Source: Micrococcus cohnii (GTDB lineage Bacteria > Actinomycetota > Actinomycetes > Actinomycetales > Micrococcaceae). Taken from it: DNA of 64,000 nt. The stretch is from the NCBI RefSeq assembly GCF_014205175.1, contig NZ_JACHNA010000001.1, positions 1-64,000 of the forward strand, read 5' to 3'. Each line of letters begins with the position of its first letter. Positions within the stretch are counted from its first letter, which is position 1. Position numbers and translations under genes: made by a program. Shown here piece by piece: positions 47,894 to 56,024 of the stretch. Under the pieces are notes generated by a model that worked only from the letters and a program-made list of their open reading frames with translations, was not told the origin of the DNA and ran no database searches.

Positions 47894-47899
47894 TAGACT
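47894..47899 (+). promoter_or_regulatory. -10 box of pcrA
   Basis: TAGACT in CCTCCTAGACTG, nine bases before the pcrA ATG, leaving little or no leader. The same CCTAGACT string precedes the DtxR-type gene (near 41555) and the ABC exporter gene (near 43033). Confidence 0.5.
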
Positions 47900-47908
47900 G
47901 GGCGGGCC

Positions 47909-50413
47909 ATGGATGACCTGTTCTCCGCGCTCGGACGCGCCGCCCGCCCCACCCGCACCGATGACGCCCCGCTCGATCCGGAGGCGACGCCGGACCAGTC
48001 GGCCGCGCCCCGTCCCGTCGCCGGACCGGGGGCCCTCGTCGAGGGGCTGAACCCGCAGCAGGCCGCGGCGGTCGTGCATGCGGGCTCACCGCTGCTGATC
48101 GTCGCGGGCGCCGGCTCGGGCAAGACGCGCGTGCTGACCCATCGCATCGCCCACCTGTTGGCCACGGGGCGCGCCCGGCCGCACGAGGTCCTGGCGATCA
48201 CCTTCACGAACAAGGCGGCCGCAGAGATGCGCGAGCGCGTCGCGGCGCTCGTCGGGCCGGCCGCCTCCCGCATGTGGATCTCGACGTTCCACTCCTCGGC
48301 GGTGCGGATCCTGCGCAGCGAGGCCGCGTCAATCGGCTTGAAGTCCACGTTCACCATCTACGACGCGGCCGACTCGCTGCGGCTGGTCACACAGATCGCG
48401 AAGTCCCATGAACTGGACCCGAAGCGCTTCAACCCCAAGGGCATCCTGAACCGCATCAGCTCGCTCAAGAACGAGCTGACCGAGGCGGACGACTACGCGT
48501 CCACCGTCGCGTCGAACGACCCGTGGGGCCAGGCCGTCGCCGCCGTCTACACCGACTACACGGCGCGCCTGCGGCAGGCGAACGCCCTGGACTTCGACGA
48601 CCTGATCGGCATGACCGTCCACATGTTCGAGGCGTTCCCGGCCGTGCTGGACAACTACCGCCGCCGCTTCCGCCACGTGCTCGTCGACGAGTACCAGGAC
48701 ACCAACCACGCCCAGTACCGGCTGATCCGTCTGCTCGCCGGCCCGGCCGGCACACCCGAGGGTGTCGAGACCGGCGGCGGTGAACTGACCGTGGTGGGCG
48801 ACTCGGACCAGTCGATCTACGCGTTCCGTGGCGCGGACATCCGGAACATCGTCGAGTTCGAGCAGGACTTCGACGACGCCGCCACGATCAAACTCGAGCA
48901 GAACTACCGCTCGAGCCAGACCATCCTCGACGCGGCGAACGCCGTCATCGAGAAGAACCCGGACCGCCGGCCGAAGAGCCTGTGGACCGCCGAGGGGGCG
49001 GGCGCGAAGATCGTCGGCTACGCCGCCGAGAACGAGTCTGCCGAGGCCGAGTGGATCTCCTCGACGATCGACCGGCTGCAGGACGAGCACGGGATCCGTC
49101 CGAAGGACGTCGCGGTGTTCTACCGCACCAATGCGCAGTCCCGCTCGCTCGAGGAACGGCTGGTCACCCGCGGCATCCCGTACCGCGTGATCGGCGGCAC
49201 CCGGTTCTATGACCGCAAGGAGATCAAGGACGCCCTCGCGTATCTGCGGGTGATCGTCAACCCGGACGACGACGTGAACCTGCGGCGCATCCTCAACGAG
49301 CCCAAGCGCGGCATCGGGGACCGGGCCGAGGGGGCCGTCGCGGCCTGGGCCGAGCGGAACCGGCAGCCGTTCTTCGACGCGCTGCGGGACGCGGAGAACG
49401 CGCCGGGCATCGCCGCCCGCTCGCTCAAGGCGGTGCGCGGCTTCGTTCAGATGATCGACGACCTCACGCAGCTGGCGGAGGGTTCCGGCCCGGCCACCGT
49501 GCTCGAGGCCGTGCTCGAGCAGTCCGGCATGCTCGCCGCCCTGCGCGAGTCCGAGGACCTGCAGGACGAGTCCCGCGCGGACAACCTCGGTGAGCTCGTG
49601 GCCGTCGTGCGGGCGTTCGAGAAGGAGAATCCCGAGGGCGGGCTGCTGGAGTTCCTCGAGCAGGTCGCACTGGTCGCCGACGCAGACCAGCTGCCGTCGG
49701 CGCCCGACGTCGAGGGGGAACAGCTCGCCGCAGACCAGGGCGAGGTGACGCTCATGACGCTGCACACCGCCAAGGGCCTGGAGTTCCCCGTCGTGTTCCT
49801 CACCGGCATGGAGCACGGGGTGTTCCCGCATTCACGGTCGATGACCGACGAGAAGGAGCTCGCGGAGGAGCGGCGCCTGGCCTACGTCGGGCTCACTCGC
49901 GCCCGGCAACGGCTCTACGTGACGCGCGCCGAGGCCCGCTCGCTGTGGGGCCAGTATCAGTACAACCCGCCCAGCCAGTTCCTCGCGGAGATCCCCTCCG
50001 CGCTGATCGACTGGGAGCGGGAGGGTTCTGCCGGCCCGCGCGCCGGGGCCGCCGAGTTCGGCTCGATCTCCACTCTCGGCGGGGCCGGGACCGCGCGTTA
50101 CGCGGCCCGCTTCGACCGCGGCGGCTCCGACACCGCGCCGCGCCGTCCGCAGCGACTGACCCGGGGTGAGGAGGCCCGCGATCTGACGGTGCCCGCGCAG
50201 CCGGTGCGCGGCGCGGCGCCCAAGCGCGTGAGCGAGCGGGAGATCATCTCCCTGGCCGTCGGCGATCGGGTTTCGCACGGCACGTTCGGCACCGGCACGG
50301 TCGCCGCCGTCTCGGGGGCCGGGGACAAGACCGTGGCCACCGTCGTCTTCGACGAGACCGGCGCTCAGAAGCGGCTGCTGCTGCGCTACGCCCCCCTGGA
50401 GAAACTGGACTGA
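47909..50413 (+). CDS. pcrA: ATP-dependent DNA helicase PcrA/UvrD
   Basis: 834-residue superfamily 1A helicase. Walker A is GAGSGKT (67-73), motif II VDEYQDTNHAQY, motif III GDSDQSIYAFRGAD, motif IV KLEQNYRSSQTIL, motif V VTLMTLHTAKGLEFPVVF and motif VI AYVGLTRARQRLYVT. The C-terminal Tudor-like domain (about 775-834, VGDRVSHGTFGTGTVAAVSG) is the RNA-polymerase-binding part of PcrA. It unwinds DNA 3' to 5' in repair and clears stalled complexes. About 40 N-terminal residues before the fold are disordered. A -10 box lies nine bases before the ATG. Confidence 0.96.
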   Translation: MDDLFSALGRAARPTRTDDAPLDPEATPDQSAAPRPVAGPGALVEGLNPQQAAAVVHAGSPLLIVAGAGSGKTRVLTHRIAHLLATGRARPHEVLAITFTNKAAAEMRERVAALVGPAASRMWISTFHSSAVRILRSEAASIGLKSTFTIYDAADSLRLVTQIAKSHELDPKRFNPKGILNRISSLKNELTEADDYASTVASNDPWGQAVAAVYTDYTARLRQANALDFDDLIGMTVHMFEAFPAVLDNYRRRFRHVLVDEYQDTNHAQYRLIRLLAGPAGTPEGVETGGGELTVVGDSDQSIYAFRGADIRNIVEFEQDFDDAATIKLEQNYRSSQTILDAANAVIEKNPDRRPKSLWTAEGAGAKIVGYAAENESAEAEWISSTIDRLQDEHGIRPKDVAVFYRTNAQSRSLEERLVTRGIPYRVIGGTRFYDRKEIKDALAYLRVIVNPDDDVNLRRILNEPKRGIGDRAEGAVAAWAERNRQPFFDALRDAENAPGIAARSLKAVRGFVQMIDDLTQLAEGSGPATVLEAVLEQSGMLAALRESEDLQDESRADNLGELVAVVRAFEKENPEGGLLEFLEQVALVADADQLPSAPDVEGEQLAADQGEVTLMTLHTAKGLEFPVVFLTGMEHGVFPHSRSMTDEKELAEERRLAYVGLTRARQRLYVTRAEARSLWGQYQYNPPSQFLAEIPSALIDWEREGSAGPRAGAAEFGSISTLGGAGTARYAARFDRGGSDTAPRRPQRLTRGEEARDLTVPAQPVRGAAPKRVSEREIISLAVGDRVSHGTFGTGTVAAVSGAGDKTVATVVFDETGAQKRLLLRYAPLEKLD

Positions 50414-50597
50414 CGATCCTGGCCGCGGCCCTCCGGAACCGCATGCCCGGGTGGTCTAGAGTGACCGGTGGAGCGCCGTCGCTCTCCGTCGTGCCGTGCC
50501 CTGGGCCGGACGCGAACGAGGGCGGGGCGTCAGCGCCGGCGCACGCCTTCGGGCGGTGCCGGAAGAACCTGTCTTCGACCGAGAAGGACATACCACC

Positions 50598-51767
50598 GTG
50601 GACCTGTACGAGTACCAGGCGCGCGATCTGTTCGAGAAGCACGGCGTGCCCGTGCTGGCCGGCATCGTGGCGCAGACCCCGGAAGAGGCCAAGGCGGCCG
50701 CTGAGAAGATCGGCGGCGTGACCGTCGTCAAGGCGCAGGTGAAGGTCGGCGGCCGCGGCAAGGCCGGCGGCGTCAAGGTCGCCAAGACCGCCGACGAGGC
50801 CTATGAGCACGCCAAGGCGATCCTGGGCATGGACATCAAGGGCCACACCGTGCACCAGGTGATGATCGCCCAGGGCGCCGACATCGCCGAGGAGTACTAC
50901 TTCTCCGTGCTGCTGGACCGCGCCAACCGCACCTACCTGGCCATGTGCTCCGTCGAGGGCGGCATGGAGATCGAGCAGCTCGCCGTCGAGCGCCCCGAGG
51001 CCCTGGCCAAGGTGCCGGTCTCCGCGCTGACCGGCATCGACGCCGAGACCGCGAAGAAGATCGTCGCCGAGGCGAACTTCCCGGCCGAGCTGCAGGACGA
51101 GGTCGCCGCCGTCATCCAGAAGCTGTGGACCGTCTTCGAGAAGGAGGACGCCACCCTCGTCGAGGTGAACCCGCTGGTGAAGACCGGCGACGGCCAGATC
51201 CTCGCGCTCGACGGCAAGGTCTCCCTCGATGCCAACGCCGACTTCCGTCAGGAGGGGCACGCCGCCCTGGTCGACGAGCGCACCGAGGACCCGCTCGAGG
51301 CGAAGGCCAAGGAGAACGACCTCAACTACGTGAAGCTCGACGGTGAAGTCGGCGTCATCGGCAACGGCGCGGGCCTGGTCATGTCCACGCTCGACGTGGT
51401 CGCCTACGCCGGGGAGAAGCACGGCAACGTGAAGCCGGCGAACTTCCTGGACATCGGCGGCGGCGCCAATGCCGAGGTCATGGCCAACGGCCTGGACGTC
51501 ATCCTGGGCGACGAGCAGGTCAAGTCCGTGTTCGTGAACGTCTTCGGCGGCATCACCTCCTGCGACGCCGTCGCCAACGGCATCGTGAAGGCCCTCGAGA
51601 TCCTGGGCGACGCCGCGACGAAGCCGCTGGTCGTGCGCCTGGACGGCAACTCCGTCGAGGAGGGCCGCCGCATCCTGGCCGAGGCGAACCACCCGCTCGT
51701 GACCGTGGCCGCGACGATGGACGAGGGCGCCGACAAGGCCGCCGAACTCGCCCACTCCGCGAACTGA
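50598..51767 (+). CDS. sucC: Succinyl-CoA synthetase beta subunit
   Basis: 389 residues, family length. [20 protein letters not shown] opens the ATP-grasp domain, [18 protein letters not shown] binds nucleotide, VEVNPLVKT binds the metal, and [14 protein letters not shown] and [11 protein letters not shown] lead the C-terminal domain. With SucD it interconverts succinyl-CoA and succinate with ATP or GTP formation in the TCA cycle. GTG 50598 is chosen because DLYEYQAR is the conserved N-terminus and GAGAAGGA precedes it. A -10 TAGAGT lies near 50457, leaving a leader of about 130 bases. Confidence 0.97.
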   Translation: MDLYEYQARDLFEKHGVPVLAGIVAQTPEEAKAAAEKIGGVTVVKAQVKVGGRGKAGGVKVAKTADEAYEHAKAILGMDIKGHTVHQVMIAQGADIAEEYYFSVLLDRANRTYLAMCSVEGGMEIEQLAVERPEALAKVPVSALTGIDAETAKKIVAEANFPAELQDEVAAVIQKLWTVFEKEDATLVEVNPLVKTGDGQILALDGKVSLDANADFRQEGHAALVDERTEDPLEAKAKENDLNYVKLDGEVGVIGNGAGLVMSTLDVVAYAGEKHGNVKPANFLDIGGGANAEVMANGLDVILGDEQVKSVFVNVFGGITSCDAVANGIVKALEILGDAATKPLVVRLDGNSVEEGRRILAEANHPLVTVAATMDEGADKAAELAHSAN

Positions 51768-51798
51768 TCCGTCCGCTCAAGGCTGTAAGGAACCAGAC

Positions 51799-52719
51799 AT
51801 GTCTATCTACCTGAACAAGGACTCCAAGGTCATCGTCCAGGGCATCACCGGCGGCGAGGGCACGAAGCACACCCGCCTGATGCTCAAGGCCGGCACCAAC
51901 ATCGTCGGCGGCGTGAACGCCCGCAAGGCCGGCACCACCGTGTCCCACGAGGACAAGGACGGCAACGCGCTCGAGCTGCCCGTGTTCGGCTCGGTCTCCG
52001 AGGCGATGGAGAAGACCGGCGCGGACGTCTCCGTGGCCTTCGTGCCGCCGAAGTTCGCCAAGGACGCCGCGATCGAGGCCATTGAGGCCGAGATCCCGCT
52101 GCTGGTGGTCATCACCGAGGGCATCCCGGTGCAGGACTCGGCCGAGTTCTTCGCGCTGTCCCAGTCGAAGACCGGCGCCGACGGCAAGCCGAAGACCCGC
52201 ATCATCGGCCCGAACTGCCCCGGCATCATCACTCCGGAGCAGGCCCTGGCGGGCATCACCCCGGCGTCGATCACCGGGTCCGGCCCGATCGGGCTGGTCT
52301 CCAAGTCCGGCACGCTGACGTACCAGATGATGTACGAGCTGAACGATTTCGGTTTCTCGACCGCGATCGGCATCGGTGGCGACCCGGTCATCGGCACCAC
52401 CCACATCGACGCCCTCGAGGCGTTCGAGGCGGACCCGGAGACCAAGGCCATCGTGATGATCGGTGAGATCGGCGGCGACGCTGAGGAGCGCGCGGCCGAG
52501 TTCATCAAGGCCAACGTCACCAAGCCGGTCGTCGGCTACGTGGCCGGCTTCACCGCCCCGGAGGGCAAGACCATGGGCCACGCCGGCGCCATCGTCTCCG
52601 GCTCCTCCGGCACGGCGCAGGCCAAGAAGGAGGCCCTCGAGGCCGCGGGCGTGAAGGTCGGCAAGACCCCGTCCGAGACCGCGCGACTGATGCGCGAGAT
52701 CCTCGAGAACCAGGGCTGA
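51799..52719 (+). CDS. sucD: Succinyl-CoA synthetase alpha subunit
   Basis: 306 residues. [21 protein letters not shown] is the CoA-binding start, [12 protein letters not shown] and [15 protein letters not shown] bind phosphate, [10 protein letters not shown] follows, and the phosphorylated His261 is in [19 protein letters not shown]. It lies 31 bases after sucC with its own TAAGGA site and is cotranscribed with it. Acts in the cytosol as the TCA-cycle enzyme partner. Confidence 0.97.
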   Translation: MSIYLNKDSKVIVQGITGGEGTKHTRLMLKAGTNIVGGVNARKAGTTVSHEDKDGNALELPVFGSVSEAMEKTGADVSVAFVPPKFAKDAAIEAIEAEIPLLVVITEGIPVQDSAEFFALSQSKTGADGKPKTRIIGPNCPGIITPEQALAGITPASITGSGPIGLVSKSGTLTYQMMYELNDFGFSTAIGIGGDPVIGTTHIDALEAFEADPETKAIVMIGEIGGDAEERAAEFIKANVTKPVVGYVAGFTAPEGKTMGHAGAIVSGSSGTAQAKKEALEAAGVKVGKTPSETARLMREILENQG

Positions 52720-52752
52720 GGCGCCACCCGGGCCTCGCGTCCGGGTGCGCTA

Positions 52753-52803
52753 CGACGGCGGCGGCCCCGACCCACCCGTGGTGGGTCGGGGCCGCCGCCG
52801 TCG
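52753..52803 (+). terminator. Very stable terminator hairpin after sucD
   Basis: A perfect 23-bp stem (52753-52775 with 52781-52803) and a 5-base loop. It lies between sucD and the convergent exported-protein gene at 52859 and can end both transcripts. Confidence 0.8.
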
Positions 52804-52858
52804 TGATGGGTTCTGTGGGCGGCCGGCCCCCGCCGGTGGCGGGGGCGTCAGCGTGGGG

Positions 52859-53659
52859 TCACTGCTGCGAGGACACCCAGCCGCCGGTGCTCGGGTTGTT
52901 CGAGCGGACGAGGCCGGTGAAGGCGTTCTCGGTGGTGAACGTGCCGAAGGAGCCGGGCTGGCTGCCCAACTGGGCGGCCGTGCCGCCGGCGTAGTAGTTC
53001 GAGAACCAGTGCAGCGTGGACGGAACGCAGTAGTTCGTGCGGACCGGGAAGCTGCCGCTCAGGGCGGTGCCGGCCCAGCTCTGCGGGCGCGTGCCGGTGG
53101 CGGTCTGGTCGGGCACGGTCGCCTGCGTGGTCTCGCCCTTCCAAGTGAAGGTGAACACGTCGTACTGCTGGGTACGGCCGGTTGTGGGGTTGTTCATGGT
53201 GACGGTGCGGCGGGTGGGGGCCGTCCAGTTTGCCCCGGTGCCGTTCGTGAACGTGAAGGCCCGAGCGGTGTCGACCATGCCCGTTGGGTAGGCGATGACA
53301 AACTGCACGGGCTCGGCAAGGGTCGCCATGGTGGTCGGGGACATGCCCGATCCGTCGGTGCGCGGCTGGTCCACGATGCTGAACCCGAGCGGTGAGGTGC
53401 CGTGCGCCTTCTGGTTGGACACGGTCAGGCTAGTCAGATAACCGCCGTACTGACCCAGTGCGGAGTTGTAGCAATAGCCGTTGTAGGGACCGCTCAGATT
53501 CCAGTTGTGGTCCGTGTACACGGATCCGCGGAAGCGGTACGCGACGGTCTCGTCGATGACCGGCTCAGTGGCGGCCATGGCCGGGGCGGCAGTGGCCGCG
53601 GCGACGGCCGGAACGGACCAGGCGATGCCCTGGGTGACGGTGCGGCGTGATGTGGTCAC
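52859..53659 (-). CDS. Exported paralogue A with twin-arginine-type leader, 266 aa
   Basis: Family not recognised. Residues 1-31 are a twin-arginine-type signal: SRRTVTQG with a hydrophobic AWSVPAVAAATAAPAMAA and an AxA cleavage site, so Tat export is likely. The mature part is beta-rich (many Thr, Tyr, Asn, Gly) with two cysteines, Cys63 and Cys211, that could form one disulfide outside the cell. Blocks shared with the next two genes are MATLAEPVQFVIAYPTGMVD (111-130), YDVFTFTWKG (166-175) and YYAGG...GTFTTENAFTG (222-249). GTG 53659 has a GGGAG site. The gene stands alone after a 256-base gap with a hairpin. Surface or secreted role unknown. Confidence 0.82.
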   Translation of the reverse strand: MTTSRRTVTQGIAWSVPAVAAATAAPAMAATEPVIDETVAYRFRGSVYTDHNWNLSGPYNGYCYNSALGQYGGYLTSLTVSNQKAHGTSPLGFSIVDQPRTDGSGMSPTTMATLAEPVQFVIAYPTGMVDTARAFTFTNGTGANWTAPTRRTVTMNNPTTGRTQQYDVFTFTWKGETTQATVPDQTATGTRPQSWAGTALSGSFPVRTNYCVPSTLHWFSNYYAGGTAAQLGSQPGSFGTFTTENAFTGLVRSNNPSTGGWVSSQQ

Positions 53660-53780
53660 GGTGATAACTCCCTCAGGTCCAGATCGGTGTGGTGCGCATG
53701 CCGGGGGCGTCGTCCAGGAAAAGACCCCGTGGTGGGGCGGCACGCATGTGGACCATAGGCAAAATGGACGCCCCGCTTCC

Positions 53781-53797
53781 ATACGCGAGTCACGTAT
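53781..53797. promoter_or_regulatory. Inverted repeat ATACG-N7-CGTAT upstream of paralogue A
   Basis: 5-bp arms, 122 bases before the start codon, in the AT-richest part of the gap. A possible operator; no sequence match with the repeats before paralogues B and C. Confidence 0.3.
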
Positions 53798-53854
53798 CGG
53801 CCAAAGTTTTATCGAACCCAAAGGTGGGCACATTGAGGCCACAGCGGGTCACGC

Positions 53855-53893
53855 GCCAGGGCCCCGACGAGCGCTGCTCGTCGGGGCCCTGGC
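53855..53893 (-). terminator. Terminator hairpin after paralogue B
   Basis: A perfect 18-bp stem (53855-53872 with 53876-53893) and a 3-base loop, 22 bases past the stop codon of the gene at 53916. It separates that gene from paralogue A. Confidence 0.75.
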
Positions 53894-53915
53894 ACGAGGG
53901 GCCGCGGCGCCGCGG

Positions 53916-54680
53916 TCAGTTGGCGTAGTTGTCGTAATCCACCCAGCCGATGGAGCCGAGCGTGCCGTTGTAGCCGTTCTCGGTGGTGAACGTGCCGGTG
54001 TTGTTCAGGTCGTCTGAGCCGCCGGCGTAGTAGTTGGCGTAGTAGTAGCGCTGGTTCTCGACTGCCATGCAGCAGTCGGTGTTCACCGTGAAATCACCGG
54101 CGAGTCGCGTGCCGTCCCAGGCCGGGGCGCGATTCACGCCGTCGAAGGTGACGGTCGGCTGGGTGTGGTTGCCCTGCCAGGTGAAGGTGAACACGTCGTA
54201 GGTCCACGTCGTGCCGTCCGGGTTCGTCATCGTCTGCTGGCGCACGGTGGGGCCGGACCAGTCGCTGCCGCCCTCGGAGAAGGTGAAGCCGTTGTTGGCC
54301 GCGGTGGTGTCCACCATGCCGGCGGGGTAGGCGACGACGAACTGCAGGGGCTCGGCCAGGGTGGCGACGGTCTTGGGGGAGAGCTCCCCGGAGCCGTCGG
54401 TCATGCCGAGCTCTTCGATGGCGAAACCGTGCGGCGAGTTGTCGAAGTTGCCGAGGTTGGAGACGTGGAGGGCGGTGAGCGTGGAACCGCTGTTGCCGTA
54501 GGTGTCGGTGTAGCAGGCGACACCGCTGTTGTAGACCTCGCCGTACACCTGGGTGGTCGCGCCGTAGCAGAGCGCCTGCGGCTGGGTGGTGGCGGCCATG
54601 GCGGGGGCGGCGGTGGCGACGGCGACGGCCGGGGCAGACCAGGCGATGCCCTGGGTGACGGTGCGGCGTGAGGTGGTCAT
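53916..54680 (-). CDS. Exported paralogue B with twin-arginine-type leader, 254 aa
   Basis: Closest relative of the gene at 52859. The first 11 residues differ only in the start codon (ATG against GTG), and the leader MTTSRRTVTQGIAWSAPAVA continues into ATAAPAMAA. Shared blocks are TVATLAEPLQFVVAYPAGMVD (104-124), YDVFTFTWQG (161-170) and YYAGG...GTFTTENGYNG (217-239). Four cysteines (38, 56, 203, 204) are present; Cys204 aligns with Cys211 of paralogue A. The extra pair suggests two disulfides. Family and function not recognised. It has its own promoter candidate at 54780-54809 and its own terminator, so it is monocistronic. Confidence 0.82.
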   Translation of the reverse strand: MTTSRRTVTQGIAWSAPAVAVATAAPAMAATTQPQALCYGATTQVYGEVYNSGVACYTDTYGNSGSTLTALHVSNLGNFDNSPHGFAIEELGMTDGSGELSPKTVATLAEPLQFVVAYPAGMVDTTAANNGFTFSEGGSDWSGPTVRQQTMTNPDGTTWTYDVFTFTWQGNHTQPTVTFDGVNRAPAWDGTRLAGDFTVNTDCCMAVENQRYYYANYYAGGSDDLNNTGTFTTENGYNGTLGSIGWVDYDNYAN

Positions 54681-54779
54681 GATCGGTAACTCCCTGTGTT
54701 GAGGTCGGTGTGCGGCGTAGGCCGTGAAGCGCCCCGCGGCCGGCCCTGGAGGGGCGGCGACGAGTGCGTTCGATGAGCT

Positions 54780-54809
54780 ACCGTAGGAATAACGGACGTA
54801 CCGTTTCAA
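54780..54809 (-). promoter_or_regulatory. Promoter of paralogue B with internal inverted repeat
   Basis: Read on the minus strand, -35 TTGAAA (54804-54809) and -10 TACGGT (54780-54785) are separated by 18 bases. The inverted repeat ACGG-N5-CCGT at 54792-54804 lies in the spacer and could bind a repressor. The leader to the ATG would be about 95 bases. Confidence 0.5.
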
Positions 54810-54943
54810 TAAGAAGAGGCCCTGAGGGGCAAAGTCATACCAAAGCCATAGCGAGACACGGAGTGTTCACAGTGAAGAGAGGAGGTGAGCGCGGTGGCGC
54901 GACGCAGCAGGGTTTGCCGGATCGAGAAATGGGGGCAGAACGC

Positions 54944-54985
54944 ACAGGACCCCCGCCTGAGCGTGCGCTCAAGCAGGGGTCCTGT
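54944..54985 (-). terminator. Terminator hairpin after paralogue C
   Basis: ACAGGACCCC (54944-54953) pairs with GGGGTCCTGT (54976-54985), with an inner TGAGCG/CGCTCA stem. It starts 25 bases past the stop of the gene at 55010. Confidence 0.7.
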
Positions 54986-55009
54986 GGTGCGGATAGGGTC
55001 CGCTGGAGA

Positions 55010-55774
55010 TCAGCGCTGACCCAGGGTGATCCAGCTCTCCGGGTTGTCCGGGTAGTTGGAGTCGATCGGGAAGTCGATGTCTCCGGTGTAGCCGGTCTCG
55101 GTCGTGAAGGAGCCGGTCTGCGTCCAGTCGCCCTGGTAGCCACCGGCGAAGAAGCCGGTTCGCAGGTCCAGGGTGCCGTCGGGGTTGACGCAGTAGTTCG
55201 GATCGATCTTCATGTCGTTGGTCGTCAAGCGCAACGTGGAGCCGTCGAAGGTGTCGCCCGAGCCGGGGGCCCCCGTCGGCTGGGTGAGGCTACCCTGGTA
55301 GCGGTACACGAAGACGTAGTAGTCCTCGGTGACGCCGGTGATGGGGTTCGTCATGGTCACGGTGTCGACCACCTCCGGCGGGGCGTAGTTGCCCTCGACG
55401 ATGCGGAACGCGGTCGTCGGGTCAACCTGGTCCAGGAAAAGGCCGGCCGGAAGAGCGAACACCAGGTCCAGAGGCCCCTCCACCGTGGCCATGGTGGCGG
55501 GAGACTCGGCGCCGGCCATCTCGTAGATGCCGAAGCCGTCGTTGGCGCCCGAGAACGGATCCAGGGTGCCGAGGTCGATCCGGGACACGCCGCAACCGCT
55601 GGTGGCGAGGCCTGCCTGGCCGCCCACAGCGACCTGGTAGCTGTACAGCGGGTCAGCCGGCGTGGTCGCGGCCATGGCCGGGGCGGCCGAGGCGGCGGCG
55701 ACGGCGGGGACGGACCAGGCGAGGCCCTGGGTCACGGCGCGGCGCGACGTTGTGTTCTTGGTCGTCTCGGTCAT
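55010..55774 (-). CDS. Exported paralogue C with twin-arginine-type leader, 254 aa
   Basis: More diverged member of the same group. Leader: TTSRRAVTQGLAWSVPAVAAASAAPAMAA (9-36). Shared blocks are TMATVEGPLDLVFALPAGLF (94-113), YVFVYRYQGSLTQPTG (153-168) and GGYQGDWTQTGSFTTETGYTG (211-231). Two cysteines, Cys61 and Cys195; the second sits in DPNYC, equivalent to RTNYC of paralogue A. The C-terminus after the FTTE motif is acidic and longer than in A or B. Function unknown. ATG 55774 has a GGAGATC-type site. An inverted repeat TCATGTG-N8-CACATGA lies 55 bases upstream. Confidence 0.8.
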   Translation of the reverse strand: MTETTKNTTSRRAVTQGLAWSVPAVAAASAAPAMAATTPADPLYSYQVAVGGQAGLATSGCGVSRIDLGTLDPFSGANDGFGIYEMAGAESPATMATVEGPLDLVFALPAGLFLDQVDPTTAFRIVEGNYAPPEVVDTVTMTNPITGVTEDYYVFVYRYQGSLTQPTGAPGSGDTFDGSTLRLTTNDMKIDPNYCVNPDGTLDLRTGFFAGGYQGDWTQTGSFTTETGYTGDIDFPIDSNYPDNPESWITLGQR

Positions 55775-55828
55775 GAGATCTCCTTGTGTGTTGGTGCGAC
55801 GACGTTGGATCGCCGGGAGGCGAAGCGG

Positions 55829-55850
55829 TCATGTGTCGTCATGCACATGA
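55829..55850. promoter_or_regulatory. Inverted repeat TCATGTG-N8-CACATGA upstream of paralogue C
   Basis: Perfect 7-bp arms with an 8-base centre, 55-76 bases before the start. A good operator shape. It differs from the repeats before paralogues A and B, which suggests separate control of each gene. Confidence 0.45.
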
Positions 55851-56024
55851 CGGATCGCCCTCGTGGTCACGCCGGGTGGCGCGCCGTCGTCCAGACTAGA
55901 ACAGCTGTGTAGAAGCTGACTAGTTGATTGATTGAATTTCTGAGATGTTCACGTGATTGTGATGGGCGCAAGGCCGTCGAGCGCGGAGCGGTCCGCACCC
56001 GGCGGCCTTCCCGCACGCGTCACG

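Larger units (their letters stand above)
54681..55009. other. Intergenic region between paralogues B and C
   Basis: 329 bases. It holds a minus-strand promoter candidate for paralogue B (54780-54809), an inverted repeat ACGG-ACGTA-CCGT (54792-54804) inside that promoter, and the terminator of paralogue C (54944-54985). A plus-strand frame at 54894-55019 has a perfect Shine-Dalgarno but runs through the terminator and I do not call it a gene. Confidence 0.6.

Noticed and set aside
48329..49831. 500-codon minus-strand frame opposite pcrA
   Set aside because: All helicase motifs lie on the plus strand; the antisense product has no recognisable domain.
52753..52803. 23-bp perfect inverted repeat as an IS or MITE end
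   Set aside because: It is a single compact hairpin between convergent gene ends with no target duplication; a terminator explains it.
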